NCBI RefSeq assembly: GCF_017356015.1
Contig: NZ_JAFIQV010000002.1
Coordinates: 62,001 to 126,000 of the forward strand
Length of the DNA: 64,000 nt
DNA from: Azospirillum sp. SYSU D00513
GTDB lineage: Bacteria > Pseudomonadota > Alphaproteobacteria > Azospirillales > Azospirillaceae
Direction of reading: 5' to 3'
Shown: positions 19,775 to 28,986 of the stretch, piece by piece
Layout: every line of letters begins with the position of its first letter
Position numbering within the stretch: position 1 is the first letter of the stretch
The notes under the pieces: model-generated
The model's database searches: none
The model's input: only the letters and a program-made list of their open reading frames with translations
Told to the model about the DNA's origin: nothing
Position numbers and translations under genes: made by a program

Positions 19775-20110
19775 TCAGAGCTTGTCCGCGAACAGGAAGG
19801 CGACCGCCCCGACCAGGCAGAGGAACGCCCCGAGATGCTGCCAGCTCAGCCGCTCGCCGAGGAAGAAGACGGCGAAGCCGGCGAAGACCAGCAGCGTGAT
19901 CACCTCCTGCATCACCTTGAGCTGGCCGGCGGTGAAGCCGTTGAGATAGCCGAGCCGGTTGGCCGGCACCGCGAAGCAGTATTCGACCAGCGCGATCAGC
20001 CAGCTCACCAGGATCACCTGCCAGAGCGGCCGGTCGGGGAATTTCAGGTGGCCGTACCAGGCGACGGTCATGAAGAGGTTGGAGACGCACAGCAGCAGGA
20101 CGGTCGACAC
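19775..20110 (-). CDS. Small multidrug-resistance-like membrane protein (DUF486)
   Basis: The 111-residue product has four hydrophobic helices and matches the DMT-superfamily DUF486 group (LLCVSNLFMTVAWYGHLKF at the N-terminus, FAVPANRLGY in the middle, and FLGERLSWQHLGAF towards the end). The GTG start at 20110 aligns with family length; an upstream ATG at 20155 would add 15 residues with no conserved content. The transport substrate is unknown. It converges on the methyltransferase gene. Confidence 0.9.
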   Translation of the reverse strand: MSTVLLLCVSNLFMTVAWYGHLKFPDRPLWQVILVSWLIALVEYCFAVPANRLGYLNGFTAGQLKVMQEVITLLVFAGFAVFFLGERLSWQHLGAFLCLVGAVAFLFADKL

Positions 20111-20205
20111 GGGTGCCGGCTCCCTTGATCGCGGATGGAGGATTGCCGCGGGCAAGGTAGGGCCGGTCGGGCCGGCGCGGCAAGCGCGGGCCGAGGGGAG
20201 ATCCC

Positions 20206-21102
20206 CTATCCCACCTGCTTCCGATTATCCGGGCCACGCGCGAAGAGAAACTCGCCGTCCGGGTCGTGGGCGGCGAAGCGGCGTTGCGCCAGGGCGCGGC
20301 TGGACACGGCGTAGCAATAGACGCAGCCGTGCGGGCAGCTGTCGTAGCCGCCGATGTCCCGGCTCTCCGCGCACAGGCAGCCCGGCCGGTTCCCCTTCTC
20401 CCGCGCCCTCAGGGGCCTGCCGGCGACGTCCGACAGGCGCGCGGCGTCCACGCAGCGCGCCGGGGCGGCGCCGGCCGCGTCCAGCAGATCCGGCTGGGTG
20501 CAAAGCGTCAGGTCCATGCCGTGGCCTGCGGCAACCGTTGCGAGTTCCGCCAGCAGGTCGCGCTTCTCCTCCGCCTCCGGGTCGCGCCAGGCGATCCCGG
20601 CGGCGGCGAGGTTGCGGGCGGTCTTGCGGTAGGGCTGGAGGAAGGACACGGTCACCTCGTCGGTGACGCCCTCCAGCGCGCCGGCCAGCCGGGCGAAGGT
20701 CTCTCGGTGCCAGGCGGGCGGAGTGGCGTCGGTCACCGCGATGGGATCGTAGCGCCAGACCACCGCGCGCGGCCCCCATTGCCCGCGCACCCGCCGCATG
20801 GCGGCCACCTGCCGTTCCCAGTGGGGCACCGAGCGTTCCAGCGCGGCGGGCAGGGCGGTCGCGCTGTGCTGCACGACGAAGGGGAAGCCGGCCTCCGACA
20901 CCACCTCCAGCGCCGCCTCGAAAGGCTCCAGGTTCTTGGTCCAGAACAGGAAGCCGTCCACCGCCGCGCGCGTGAGATCGACCCGGTGGCTGCGCCCGCC
21001 ATAGGGGTTCACCACCCGGCAATGCCCCTCGGCCAAGCGGTTGAGAAACCAGCGGCCGTAGAAGGCCGGTATGTCGGTTTTGTAACTCGCTGAAACGATC
21101 AT
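20206..21102 (-). CDS. DUF1848 family protein with C-terminal cysteine cluster
   Basis: The 298-residue product begins MIVSASYKTDIPAFYGRWF, a DUF1848 hallmark, and contains VDGFLFWTKN and RYDPI motifs. Cysteines cluster near the C-terminus (GCLCAESRDIG, then CPHGCVYCYA), a spacing suitable for an iron-sulphur cluster, and the fold resembles radical-SAM-like barrels. The function of the family is unknown. Its 5' end is 154 bp from the divergent gene at 21257. Confidence 0.93.
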   Translation of the reverse strand: MIVSASYKTDIPAFYGRWFLNRLAEGHCRVVNPYGGRSHRVDLTRAAVDGFLFWTKNLEPFEAALEVVSEAGFPFVVQHSATALPAALERSVPHWERQVAAMRRVRGQWGPRAVVWRYDPIAVTDATPPAWHRETFARLAGALEGVTDEVTVSFLQPYRKTARNLAAAGIAWRDPEAEEKRDLLAELATVAAGHGMDLTLCTQPDLLDAAGAAPARCVDAARLSDVAGRPLRAREKGNRPGCLCAESRDIGGYDSCPHGCVYCYAVSSRALAQRRFAAHDPDGEFLFARGPDNRKQVG

Positions 21103-21256
21103 GCAGCAATCAAGTCATTCGGCAGGGGCGCTTCAAGCCCGCCGCCTGTTGCAAAAGAACAACGTTCCGGGGCATGGATCAGCGGGTTTGGCGGTGCGCG
21201 CGGCTTCGGCCCAGGGTGCGCGCCGCGTGAAAGGGCAGCATCGGGAGGGCGACGTG

Positions 21257-21793
21257 ATGGACAGCAGCCAGGGCGGCGGGCAGGGCGGCGGGCAGGAAGG
21301 CAGCCGGGAAAGCGGCCAGGACATGGCGATCGAATGGGCCGAGCTGGTCCGCTTCCGGCTGCCGCCCGGCTGGCTGCCGGAGGTCGAGGAGCATGAGGGC
21401 CATGCGGTCGCCGCCTTCCGCCCGCCGCGCGGCGAGGCCGGGGCGTTGCGGCTGGTCACCGACCGGGTGGCGCCGAAGCCGGGGCAGGGCGGTGTGGAGG
21501 AGGTCTTACGCGAGATGGCGCTGCGCTTCGTGCGGCCGGACGATCCCCGCGCGGGCGACCGCACGGTGGAGGACCGCGAGGACGGCGCGCTGATCGCCCA
21601 GGCCGTCATGCGGACGGTCGAGGACGGGCGCGCCGAGGCGCATTACCTGTGGTTCGTCGGGGCGGAGCGCGAGGGCCGGGCGGCCGTCGCGATGTTCAGC
21701 TACGCCCTGCCGGCCGAGGCGGACGGCGACGAGGAGGCCGCGGCCACGCTGTCGCGCCTCGATCCGGCGATCCGCTCCGCCGAGATTCTGTAG
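21257..21793 (+). CDS. Hypothetical protein
   Basis: The 178-residue product is unrecognised. It opens with a low-complexity Gly/Gln/Ser segment (SSQGGGQGGGQEGSRESGQD) and continues as a soluble beta-rich domain (VRFRLPPGWLPEVEE, ALRLVTDRVAPKPG, EAHYLWFVGAEREG). The ATG at 21257 is selected because GGGAGGG lies 7-14 bp upstream; the frame is open to 21101 but that part reads as basic noise. It is divergent from the DUF1848 gene and converges on the small gene at 21860. Confidence 0.78.
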   Translation: MDSSQGGGQGGGQEGSRESGQDMAIEWAELVRFRLPPGWLPEVEEHEGHAVAAFRPPRGEAGALRLVTDRVAPKPGQGGVEEVLREMALRFVRPDDPRAGDRTVEDREDGALIAQAVMRTVEDGRAEAHYLWFVGAEREGRAAVAMFSYALPAEADGDEEAAATLSRLDPAIRSAEIL

Positions 21794-21859
21794 GCCGCAA
21801 TCCTTCGGGCCGGAACTCTCCGGCCCGGAACGCCAGGGCGGGCGGGCGGCCTCAAGGGG

Positions 21860-22063
21860 TCAGCAGTGGCCGACGCCGCCGGCCATCAGGGCCTTCATGT
21901 GAATGGCCTTCGGATCGGCGGCCACGGCCGCCTCCTCCGCGGCCAGCGCCGCCAGGCTGATGAAACGCGCGAGGTCGTCGAGATCGACCCGGTTCGCGTC
22001 GTCCTGAAGGCTGTCGAGGCATGACTTGATCGCCAATGCCACGTCGCGCCGATCACCCCGCAT
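21860..22063 (-). CDS. Small helical protein of unknown function
   Basis: A 67-residue, mostly helical, mildly acidic protein (ALAIKSCLDSLQDDANRVDL, DDLARFISLAALAAEEAAVA). No family is recognised. The 550 bp between its start and dnaK contain a consensus CtrA-type site and AT-rich DNA, so it may be cell-cycle regulated. The reading frame is short, so its reality rests on the plausible amphipathic composition and the intergenic layout. Confidence 0.6.
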   Translation of the reverse strand: MRGDRRDVALAIKSCLDSLQDDANRVDLDDLARFISLAALAAEEAAVAADPKAIHMKALMAGGVGHC

Positions 22064-22139
22064 GCTGTCCCCCTTGGACCTTCGTCCAACCCGATCGTGA
22101 CGCCGGAGCTAACCATTTCGACTGGGTAGCTCATCCCCA

Positions 22140-22310
22140 ACCGGGTATAGCACAGGGGAAAATGGCCTTCACTATTAGATTGTTGGGACAAGGACTGACG
22201 AGGGCTTACCCTCAATTGTCCAGCAATAAGAATCTACAACATTCGTCATTAACAAAGGCTTAAGAGGGCGCCCCGCTTCTGCGCCTTTATTACAAGTCAT
22301 TAACGGTGGG
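22140..22310. other. AT-rich intergenic segment
   Basis: This part of the 549-bp gap between the small gene at 21860 and dnaK is far more AT-rich than the rest of the window, with tracts such as CACTATTAGATTGTTGG and CAGCAATAAGAATCTAC. It contains GTCATTAAC twice (near 22246 and 22297). I see no reading frame, tRNA or known RNA in it. It most likely carries promoters and regulator sites for the flanking genes. Confidence 0.6.
22249..22263. promoter_or_regulatory. CtrA-type site TTAA-N7-TTAA
   Basis: TTAACAAAGGCTTAA matches exactly the full CtrA consensus TTAA-N7-TTAA known from Caulobacter. A further TTAA occurs at 22300-22303 in the context CATTAACG. In a genome this GC-rich the motif is rare by chance. 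It lies 186 bp upstream of the small minus-strand gene and 350 bp upstream of dnaK; which one it serves is not clear. Confidence 0.5.
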
Positions 22311-22470
22311 CTGGTTTCTTCGCTTGCGCGGGAACCCGGCGGCGCCCCCTTCCGTTTCGGCTTTAGCGTCCCACCGCTTTCCATCGCCGCGTGCAGGACC
22401 GGGCAGTCCGGCACGGGCGGGGAGGCCGGATTATTTCTCCCTTTCCGGGGTTCCGGGGGTGACCAAGACG

Positions 22471-22498
22471 TTGCAGCCCGAAACGCACCCCCCTATAT
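22471..22498 (+). promoter_or_regulatory. Candidate RpoH-type promoter of dnaK
   Basis: TTGCAG (22471-22476) and CTATAT (22493-22498, in CCCCTATATCT) are separated by 16 bp and resemble alphaproteobacterial heat-shock sigma promoters (CTTG near -35, C-rich TATAT near -10). The predicted leader is about 110 nt. This fits the expected heat induction of dnaK. Confidence 0.5.
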
Positions 22499-22612
22499 CT
22501 CCGGGCGACAGATCGTGATCTCACCCCAATTCGTTCCACCGAACCCATGGGGATCGCGACGGTGCCGTAAGCGACGGGCCGCCGCGCATCTGCCGAACAA
22601 CAGAGGCTGAAC

Positions 22613-24535
<1,923 letters not shown>

Positions 24536-24572
24536 GTCACGCCGCTTTCTTCCGGCCCCCGTGTCCGGCATG

Positions 24573-24609
24573 CTCCGGCCCGTCGCCCCTTCCGGGCGGC
24601 GGGCCGGAG
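24573..24609 (+). promoter_or_regulatory. Long hairpin between dnaK and dnaJ
   Basis: CTCCGGCCCGTCGCCC (24573-24588) pairs with GGGCGGCGGGCCGGAG (24594-24609) over 16 bp with one G-U pair and a five-base loop. No T run follows. It is placed to stabilise the dnaK mRNA 3' end or to lower read-through into dnaJ, giving more DnaK than DnaJ. Confidence 0.65.
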
Positions 24610-24684
24610 ATGTTCGGGCCTCAAGCCGGGCCGGGGGAGACGGGGGTTCAAGGCTGGGTGTGGATTAGGTGAGGCGCGCGGTCC

Positions 24685-25839
24685 ATGGCGAAGCAGGACT
24701 ATTACGAGCTTCTTGGTGTTCAGAAAGGCGCGAGTGCCGATGAACTCAAGAAAGCCTATCGCAAGATGGCGATGCAGTATCACCCTGACCGCAACCAGGG
24801 TGACAAGGAAGCCGAACGCAAGTTCAAGGAAATCAGCGAAGCCTATGAGGTCCTGAAGGACGATCAGAAGCGCGCGGCCTACGACCGCTTCGGTCACGAC
24901 GCCTTCGAGGGCGGACGCGGCGGCGGTGCGGGCGGCGGCTTCGGCGGCTTCGATTTCGGCGGCGGCGGTGGCGGCGGCTTCGCGGACATCTTCGACGAGA
25001 TGTTCGGGGAGTTCATGGGCGGGCGCCGTGGCGGCGCCGGCCAGGGCGGGCGCGGGCAGGATCTGCGCTACAACCTGGAGATCGGGCTGGAGGAGGCCTT
25101 CAAGGGCTCCCAGGCGACGGTCCGCGTGCCGACCTCGGCGCAGTGCGACGTGTGCAGCGGGTCGGGTGCGGCGGCCGGCACCCAGCCGGTGACCTGCCCG
25201 ACCTGCCAGGGCCACGGCAAGGTGCGCGCCCAGCAGGGCTTCTTCACGATCGAGCGCACCTGCCCGGGCTGCCACGGCCAGGGCCGCGTCATCAAGGACC
25301 CCTGCAAGGCCTGCGGCGGCGCCGGGCGCCAACGCAAGGAGAAGACCCTCCAGGTCAACATCCCCGCCGGCGTCGAGGACGGCACCCGCATCCGGCTGGC
25401 CGGCGAGGGCGAGGCGGGGCTGCGCGGGGCGCCTCCGGGCGACCTCTACATCTTCCTGTCGGTGGCGCCGCACCCGCTGTTCCAGCGCGACGGTGCCAAC
25501 ATCCACTGCCGCGTGCCCATCCCGATGACGACGGCGGCGCTGGGCGGCACGGTGGAGGTGCCGATCATCGACGGCACCCGCGCCAAGGTGACGGTGCCCC
25601 CCGGCACGCAGAGCGGTCACCAGTTCCGCCTGAAGGGCAAGGGCATGTCCGTGCTGCGCAGCCCGCACCGGGGCGACATGTACGTCGAGTCGGTGGTGGA
25701 GACGCCGGTCAACCTCACCAAGCGCCAGCAGGAGCTGCTGCGCGAGTTCGAGACGGCCGGCAAGGACGGCGGGTCCAGCCCGCAGTCGGAAGGCTTCTTC
25801 GCCAAGGTGAAGGAGCTGTGGGAAGACCTGAAGGAGTGA
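24685..25839 (+). CDS. dnaJ: Co-chaperone DnaJ (Hsp40)
   Basis: DnaJ delivers substrates to DnaK and stimulates its ATPase. The 384-residue product has all class I parts: J domain with HPD in YHPDRN (~residue 34), a Gly/Phe-rich region at about 75-110, four zinc-binding CxxCxGxG motifs ([32 protein letters not shown]) at about 150-215, and the C-terminal substrate-binding sandwiches. It lies 149 bp after dnaK and is followed by a strong terminator. Confidence 0.99.
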   Translation: MAKQDYYELLGVQKGASADELKKAYRKMAMQYHPDRNQGDKEAERKFKEISEAYEVLKDDQKRAAYDRFGHDAFEGGRGGGAGGGFGGFDFGGGGGGGFADIFDEMFGEFMGGRRGGAGQGGRGQDLRYNLEIGLEEAFKGSQATVRVPTSAQCDVCSGSGAAAGTQPVTCPTCQGHGKVRAQQGFFTIERTCPGCHGQGRVIKDPCKACGGAGRQRKEKTLQVNIPAGVEDGTRIRLAGEGEAGLRGAPPGDLYIFLSVAPHPLFQRDGANIHCRVPIPMTTAALGGTVEVPIIDGTRAKVTVPPGTQSGHQFRLKGKGMSVLRSPHRGDMYVESVVETPVNLTKRQQELLREFETAGKDGGSSPQSEGFFAKVKELWEDLKE

Positions 25840-25870
25840 GCCGGTCTCCGGTTTGCTCACGGTAAGCGAA

Positions 25871-25902
25871 AGGGGCCGCGCCTCGTGCGCGGCCCCTTTT
25901 TT
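25871..25902 (+). terminator. Intrinsic terminator after dnaJ
   Basis: AGGGGCCGCGC (25871-25881) and GCGCGGCCCCT (25887-25897) form a perfect 11-bp stem with loop CTCGT, followed directly by a run of six T. This is a textbook intrinsic terminator ending the dnaK-dnaJ unit. Confidence 0.92.
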
Positions 25903-25931
25903 CATGCCCGGCTTAACCCTGGTTCAAGGCG

Positions 25932-26558
25932 TCAGGCGGCTTCGGCGAGGAGGAGCCCGTCGATCTGCGCCTTGGCGGCGCCCAGCGCCTTTTCCCGCGC
26001 TTCCGGACCCATGGCGACGCCCTCGGCGCGGACGACCGTCACGTCCGTCACGCCGATGAAGCCGAGGAAGGCGCGCAGGTAGGCCTCCTGGTGGTCCATC
26101 GCCGTCTCATAGGCGGTGCCGGCGTAGGCGCCGCCGCGCGTGGAGGCGATGATCACCTTGCGGCCGCCAGCCAGCCCTTCCGGACCCTTTTCGGTGTAGC
26201 GGAAGGTGCGGCCCGGCTGGGCGATGCGGTCGATCCAGGACTTGAGCTGGCTCGGGATGGAGAAGTTGTACATCGGGGCGCCGATGACCACGACGTCGGC
26301 GGCCAGGAACTCGTCCACCAGCCTGTCGGTCAGCGCGAGTTCGCGCTTCTGCCGATCGTTCAGCCCTTCGAGGTTCCGGAACTTCACGACCTGGAGAAGC
26401 TGGCCGTCCAGATGGTCCGGCGGGGCGATGGCGAGGTCGCGCTCGACGATTTCGATCGCCGGTTCGGCGCGCGTCCAGGCCTCGACGACGGAGGCGGTGA
26501 GTTCGCGGGAGACGGAGTTGGCGCCGAGCGGGCTGGAATCGATGCGCAGGAGCTTCAT
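25932..26558 (-). CDS. azoR: FMN-dependent NADH:quinone/azo reductase
   Basis: The 208-residue flavodoxin-fold enzyme reduces quinones and azo compounds with NADH. Typical features are MKLLRIDSSPLGANSVSREL, the FMN loop APMYNFSIPSQLKSWIDRI, and ASTRGGAYAG. It is divergent from a LysR-type regulator 198 bp away, the usual arrangement in which the regulator controls the reductase in response to quinone-like compounds. Its stop lies 30 bp from the dnaJ terminator. Confidence 0.95.
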   Translation of the reverse strand: MKLLRIDSSPLGANSVSRELTASVVEAWTRAEPAIEIVERDLAIAPPDHLDGQLLQVVKFRNLEGLNDRQKRELALTDRLVDEFLAADVVVIGAPMYNFSIPSQLKSWIDRIAQPGRTFRYTEKGPEGLAGGRKVIIASTRGGAYAGTAYETAMDHQEAYLRAFLGFIGVTDVTVVRAEGVAMGPEAREKALGAAKAQIDGLLLAEAA

Positions 26559-26622
26559 GGTGGATCTTCCTTCGTTTGAGCGGCGGGTCCGCCCCGCGCT
26601 CCGTTGACAGGAAAGGTAGATT

Positions 26623-26655
26623 CGGAACGCTGCGCCCGTAAGACGGCGTTTTCCG
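26623..26655. promoter_or_regulatory. Inverted repeat in the azoR-LysR divergent gap
   Basis: CGGAACGC (26623-26630) is mirrored by GCGTTTTCCG (26646-26655), giving an interrupted palindrome spaced like a LysR recognition site, in the middle of the 198-bp gap between azoR and the regulator. A candidate shared operator, by position only. Confidence 0.4.
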
Positions 26656-26756
26656 CACAGATCGTCCTATTTTCTGGAACGATGGCCCGTGCTTCAATGG
26701 CACGCCGATTGAGCGGCCGGGCGAAACGGTCGCTCGACGGATAGCTGGCGGATGCG

Positions 26757-27713
26757 ATGCAGGACCTGAACGATCTCTATCTCTTCGCCCAGGTGGTGGA
26801 GCATGGCGGCTTCGCCGCCGCGGGCCGCGCGCTCGGCGTGCCGAAGTCGAAGCTGAGCCGGCGGGTGGCGGTGCTGGAGGAGCGGCTGGGCGTCCGGCTC
26901 ATCCAGCGCTCCACCCGCAGCTTCGCGGTCACCGAGCTGGGCCAGGCCTACCACCGCCATTGCCTCGCCGTCGCCGCGGAGGCCGAGGCCGCCCAGGAGG
27001 TCATCGACCGCAGCCGGGCCGAGCCGCAGGGGCTGATCCGCGTGAGCTGCCCGGTGTCGCTTGTGGAGGACCGCGTCGGCCCCATCGTCGGCCGCTTCAT
27101 GGCGGAGCATCCGCGCCTGCGGGTCCATCTGGAATCGACCAACCGGCGGGTGGACGTGATCGAGGAGGGATTCGACGTCGCCATCCGCGTGCGCATGCCG
27201 CCGCTGGAGGACACCGACCTCGTCATCCGCCGGCTGGACCTGCACGGGTCCGTCCTGGCCGCCAGCCCGCGCCTGTTCGAGAGCTCGGGAGGGGGGCCGG
27301 GAGGGGGGCGGGAGCGTCCCCGCCAACCCGCCGACCTCGCGGGCTTCGACAGCCTGGACATGCCGCAGGCGTCGGGCGTGCATGCCTGGCGCCTGCTGGA
27401 TCCCGAGGGCCGGCCGCACAGCGTGCCGCACAGCCCCCGGCTGGTCACCGACGACCTGCGGATGGTGCGGCAGGGGCTGCTGTGCGGGGTCGGCATCGCG
27501 GTGATGCCGCGCATCCTCATCGCCGGCGACCTCGCGCGCGGCGACCTGGAGGCGCTGCTCCCCGGCTGGACGCTGCCGTCGGGGATCGTCCATGCCGTCT
27601 TCCCCTCCCGGCGCGGCCTCCTGCCATCGGTCCGCCTGTTCATCGACCGGCTGGCGGCGGGCTTCGGCGGGGAGGGGGCGGCGGAGCGGGGACGGGAGCG
27701 GGAAGGAGCGTGA
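26757..27713 (+). CDS. LysR-family transcriptional regulator (azoR neighbour)
   Basis: The 318-residue product has the N-terminal winged helix of the family (DLNDLYLFAQVVEHGGFAAA, LGVPKSKLSRRVAVLEERLG, FAVTELG) and a periplasmic-binding-like effector domain. It falls in the subgroup often divergent from quinone or NAD(P)H oxidoreductases, and here azoR is divergent, so it likely controls azoR and itself. A Gly-rich insertion (SSGGGPGGGRERPRQ) in the effector domain is encoded by a G-tract repeat at 27289-27312. Confidence 0.94.
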   Translation: MQDLNDLYLFAQVVEHGGFAAAGRALGVPKSKLSRRVAVLEERLGVRLIQRSTRSFAVTELGQAYHRHCLAVAAEAEAAQEVIDRSRAEPQGLIRVSCPVSLVEDRVGPIVGRFMAEHPRLRVHLESTNRRVDVIEEGFDVAIRVRMPPLEDTDLVIRRLDLHGSVLAASPRLFESSGGGPGGGRERPRQPADLAGFDSLDMPQASGVHAWRLLDPEGRPHSVPHSPRLVTDDLRMVRQGLLCGVGIAVMPRILIAGDLARGDLEALLPGWTLPSGIVHAVFPSRRGLLPSVRLFIDRLAAGFGGEGAAERGREREGA

Positions 27714-27739
27714 GCGGGCGCGGCGCCACGGAAAAAAGA

Positions 27740-27772
27740 AACCGCCCGGAGGCGGGGTGCCTCCGGGCGGTT
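27740..27772 (-). terminator. Intrinsic terminator of the Bax-inhibitor gene
   Basis: AACCGCCCGGAGGC (27740-27753) and GCCTCCGGGCGGTT (27759-27772) form a perfect 14-bp stem with a five-base loop. Read on the minus strand, the hairpin is followed by TTCTTTTTTCC, so it terminates the minus-strand gene at 27813; it could also slow transcription from the LysR gene. Confidence 0.9.
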
Positions 27773-27812
27773 CATCAGCCGGTTCCGGCCCGGGTGGGCC
27801 GGACCCTCATGC

Positions 27813-28535
27813 TTACTCGTCGCGCTGCCCCAGGAAGCTCAGCAGGAACTGGAACAGGTTGACGAAGTCCAGGTAGAGCGTCAGTGCGCCCATCAGCGCC
27901 AGCTTGCCCTGCGCCTCGTGGCCGTAGCCCTCGGCGTATTCTTCCTTGATGCGCTGGGTGTCGTAGGCGGTGAGGCCGGTGAAGATCACCACGCCCAGCG
28001 CCGAGATCGCGAAGTGCAGCGCGCTCGACTGGAAGAACAGGTTGGCGAGGCCGGCGATCAGGATGCCGATCACGCCCATCATCAGGAAGGAGCCCATCTT
28101 CGACAGGTCGGCCTTCGTGGTGTAGCCGTAGAGGCTCATCGCCAGGAAGGTCGCGGCGGTGACGAAGAAGGTCAGCGCGATCGACGCCCCGGTGAAGACC
28201 AGGAAGATCGCGGCCATCGACAGGCCCATGGCGCCGCAGTAGGCCCAGAAGACCATCTGCGCCGAGGCGAAGGACAGCCGGTTGATGCCGAAGGACAGCA
28301 CCATCACGAAGGCGAGCGGCGCCAGCATGACGACCCACTTCAGCGGCGTGCCAAAGATGGCGGCCATCATGGAGGGGCTGGACGAGACCAGGAAGGCCAC
28401 GAGGCCGGTCAGGACGAGGCCGGCGCCCATGTAGTTGTAGACGCGCAGCATGTGCTGCCGAAGGCCTTCGTCGAAATACCCCCGATCAAACGCGCGGCCT
28501 TCGGTCGCGTAGCGGTTATAGGTCGGGTCAGCCAT
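27813..28535 (-). CDS. Bax inhibitor-1 / YccA family membrane protein
   Basis: The 240-residue product has seven hydrophobic helices and the BI-1 (TMBIM) signatures, including the C-terminal DFVNLFQFLLSFLG and FTGLTAYDTQRIKEEY. Homologues are pH- or Ca2+-responsive membrane leak proteins or modulators of the FtsH protease; the exact role here is unknown. The ATG at 28535 starts MADPTYNRYATEGRAFD, a well conserved alphaproteobacterial N-terminus. The gene is monocistronic with its own terminator. Confidence 0.95.
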   Translation of the reverse strand: MADPTYNRYATEGRAFDRGYFDEGLRQHMLRVYNYMGAGLVLTGLVAFLVSSSPSMMAAIFGTPLKWVVMLAPLAFVMVLSFGINRLSFASAQMVFWAYCGAMGLSMAAIFLVFTGASIALTFFVTAATFLAMSLYGYTTKADLSKMGSFLMMGVIGILIAGLANLFFQSSALHFAISALGVVIFTGLTAYDTQRIKEEYAEGYGHEAQGKLALMGALTLYLDFVNLFQFLLSFLGQRDE

Positions 28536-28653
28536 GGTGAACCTCGAAAGGTGGGTTGTTCCCAGAACGACCACCATATTGGCAAGTCCTAGGCCAAGTT
28601 CAAGAGGAACCACGCGGAGTCCGGCTTCATGAAAAAGCCATAATCAGCCAGGG

Positions 28654-28680
28654 CTTTCATTGCACGCGCGTGAGTGAAAG
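28654..28680. promoter_or_regulatory. 27-bp imperfect palindrome upstream of the metZ riboswitch
   Basis: CTTTCA (28654-28659) and TGAAAG (28675-28680) flank the perfect palindrome CACGCGCGTG (28663-28672). It lies between the Bax-inhibitor and metZ promoter regions. This shape suits a dimeric regulator; no family can be named. Confidence 0.45.
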
Positions 28681-28842
28681 CAGTGGCCGCGCGGCTCTTT
28701 CACTTCAGCGCTGCATGAACTTCCCTGGGCGCGCCGCTCCCTTCGGAAGGCGGCACCCTTTTCCCTCCATGCTCCGCCGGGGAAGACCGAGGCTTCAACC
28801 CCCCACTTGACGCACGCGCGGAGGTGGGCGTACAACCGGACC

Positions 28843-28897
28843 AACGTGGTGATTTGGTCGGCCGGCTTGCGGGCCACGTAAAACAATCCGCTAAAAA
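28843..28897 (+). promoter_or_regulatory. SAM-II riboswitch
   Basis: The sequence carries the conserved blocks of the alphaproteobacterial SAM-II aptamer: GTGGTGATTTGG (28846-28857), GCCGGCTTGC (28861-28870), GGCCACGTAAAACAA (28872-28886) and CGCTAAAAA (28889-28897). These form the H-type pseudoknot that binds S-adenosylmethionine. It lies 90 bp upstream of metZ and is followed by an intrinsic terminator, so high SAM should lower metZ expression. Confidence 0.93.
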
Positions 28898-28914
28898 GGT
28901 CCGAGATGCGTCCG

Positions 28915-28944
28915 CGCCTCGACCCTTCGGTCGGGGCGTTTTTT
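28915..28944 (+). terminator. Terminator between SAM-II riboswitch and metZ
   Basis: CGCCTCGACC (28915-28924) and GGTCGGGGCG (28929-28938) form a 10-bp stem (one G-U pair) with loop CTTC, followed by six T. It sits 18 nt after the aptamer and 43 nt before the metZ start, which suggests control of transcription in addition to, or instead of, occlusion of the ribosome-binding site. Confidence 0.85.
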
Positions 28945-28986
28945 GTTTGGCCGGTGGGCCCCGCCGGCTTGTCAGGAGCAAATGGC

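Noticed and set aside
16786..22612. Search for CIRCE elements (TTAGCACTC-N9-GAGTGCTAA) upstream of hrcA and dnaK
   Set aside because: No match or close variant seen; the hairpin at 16888 is GC-only and unrelated.
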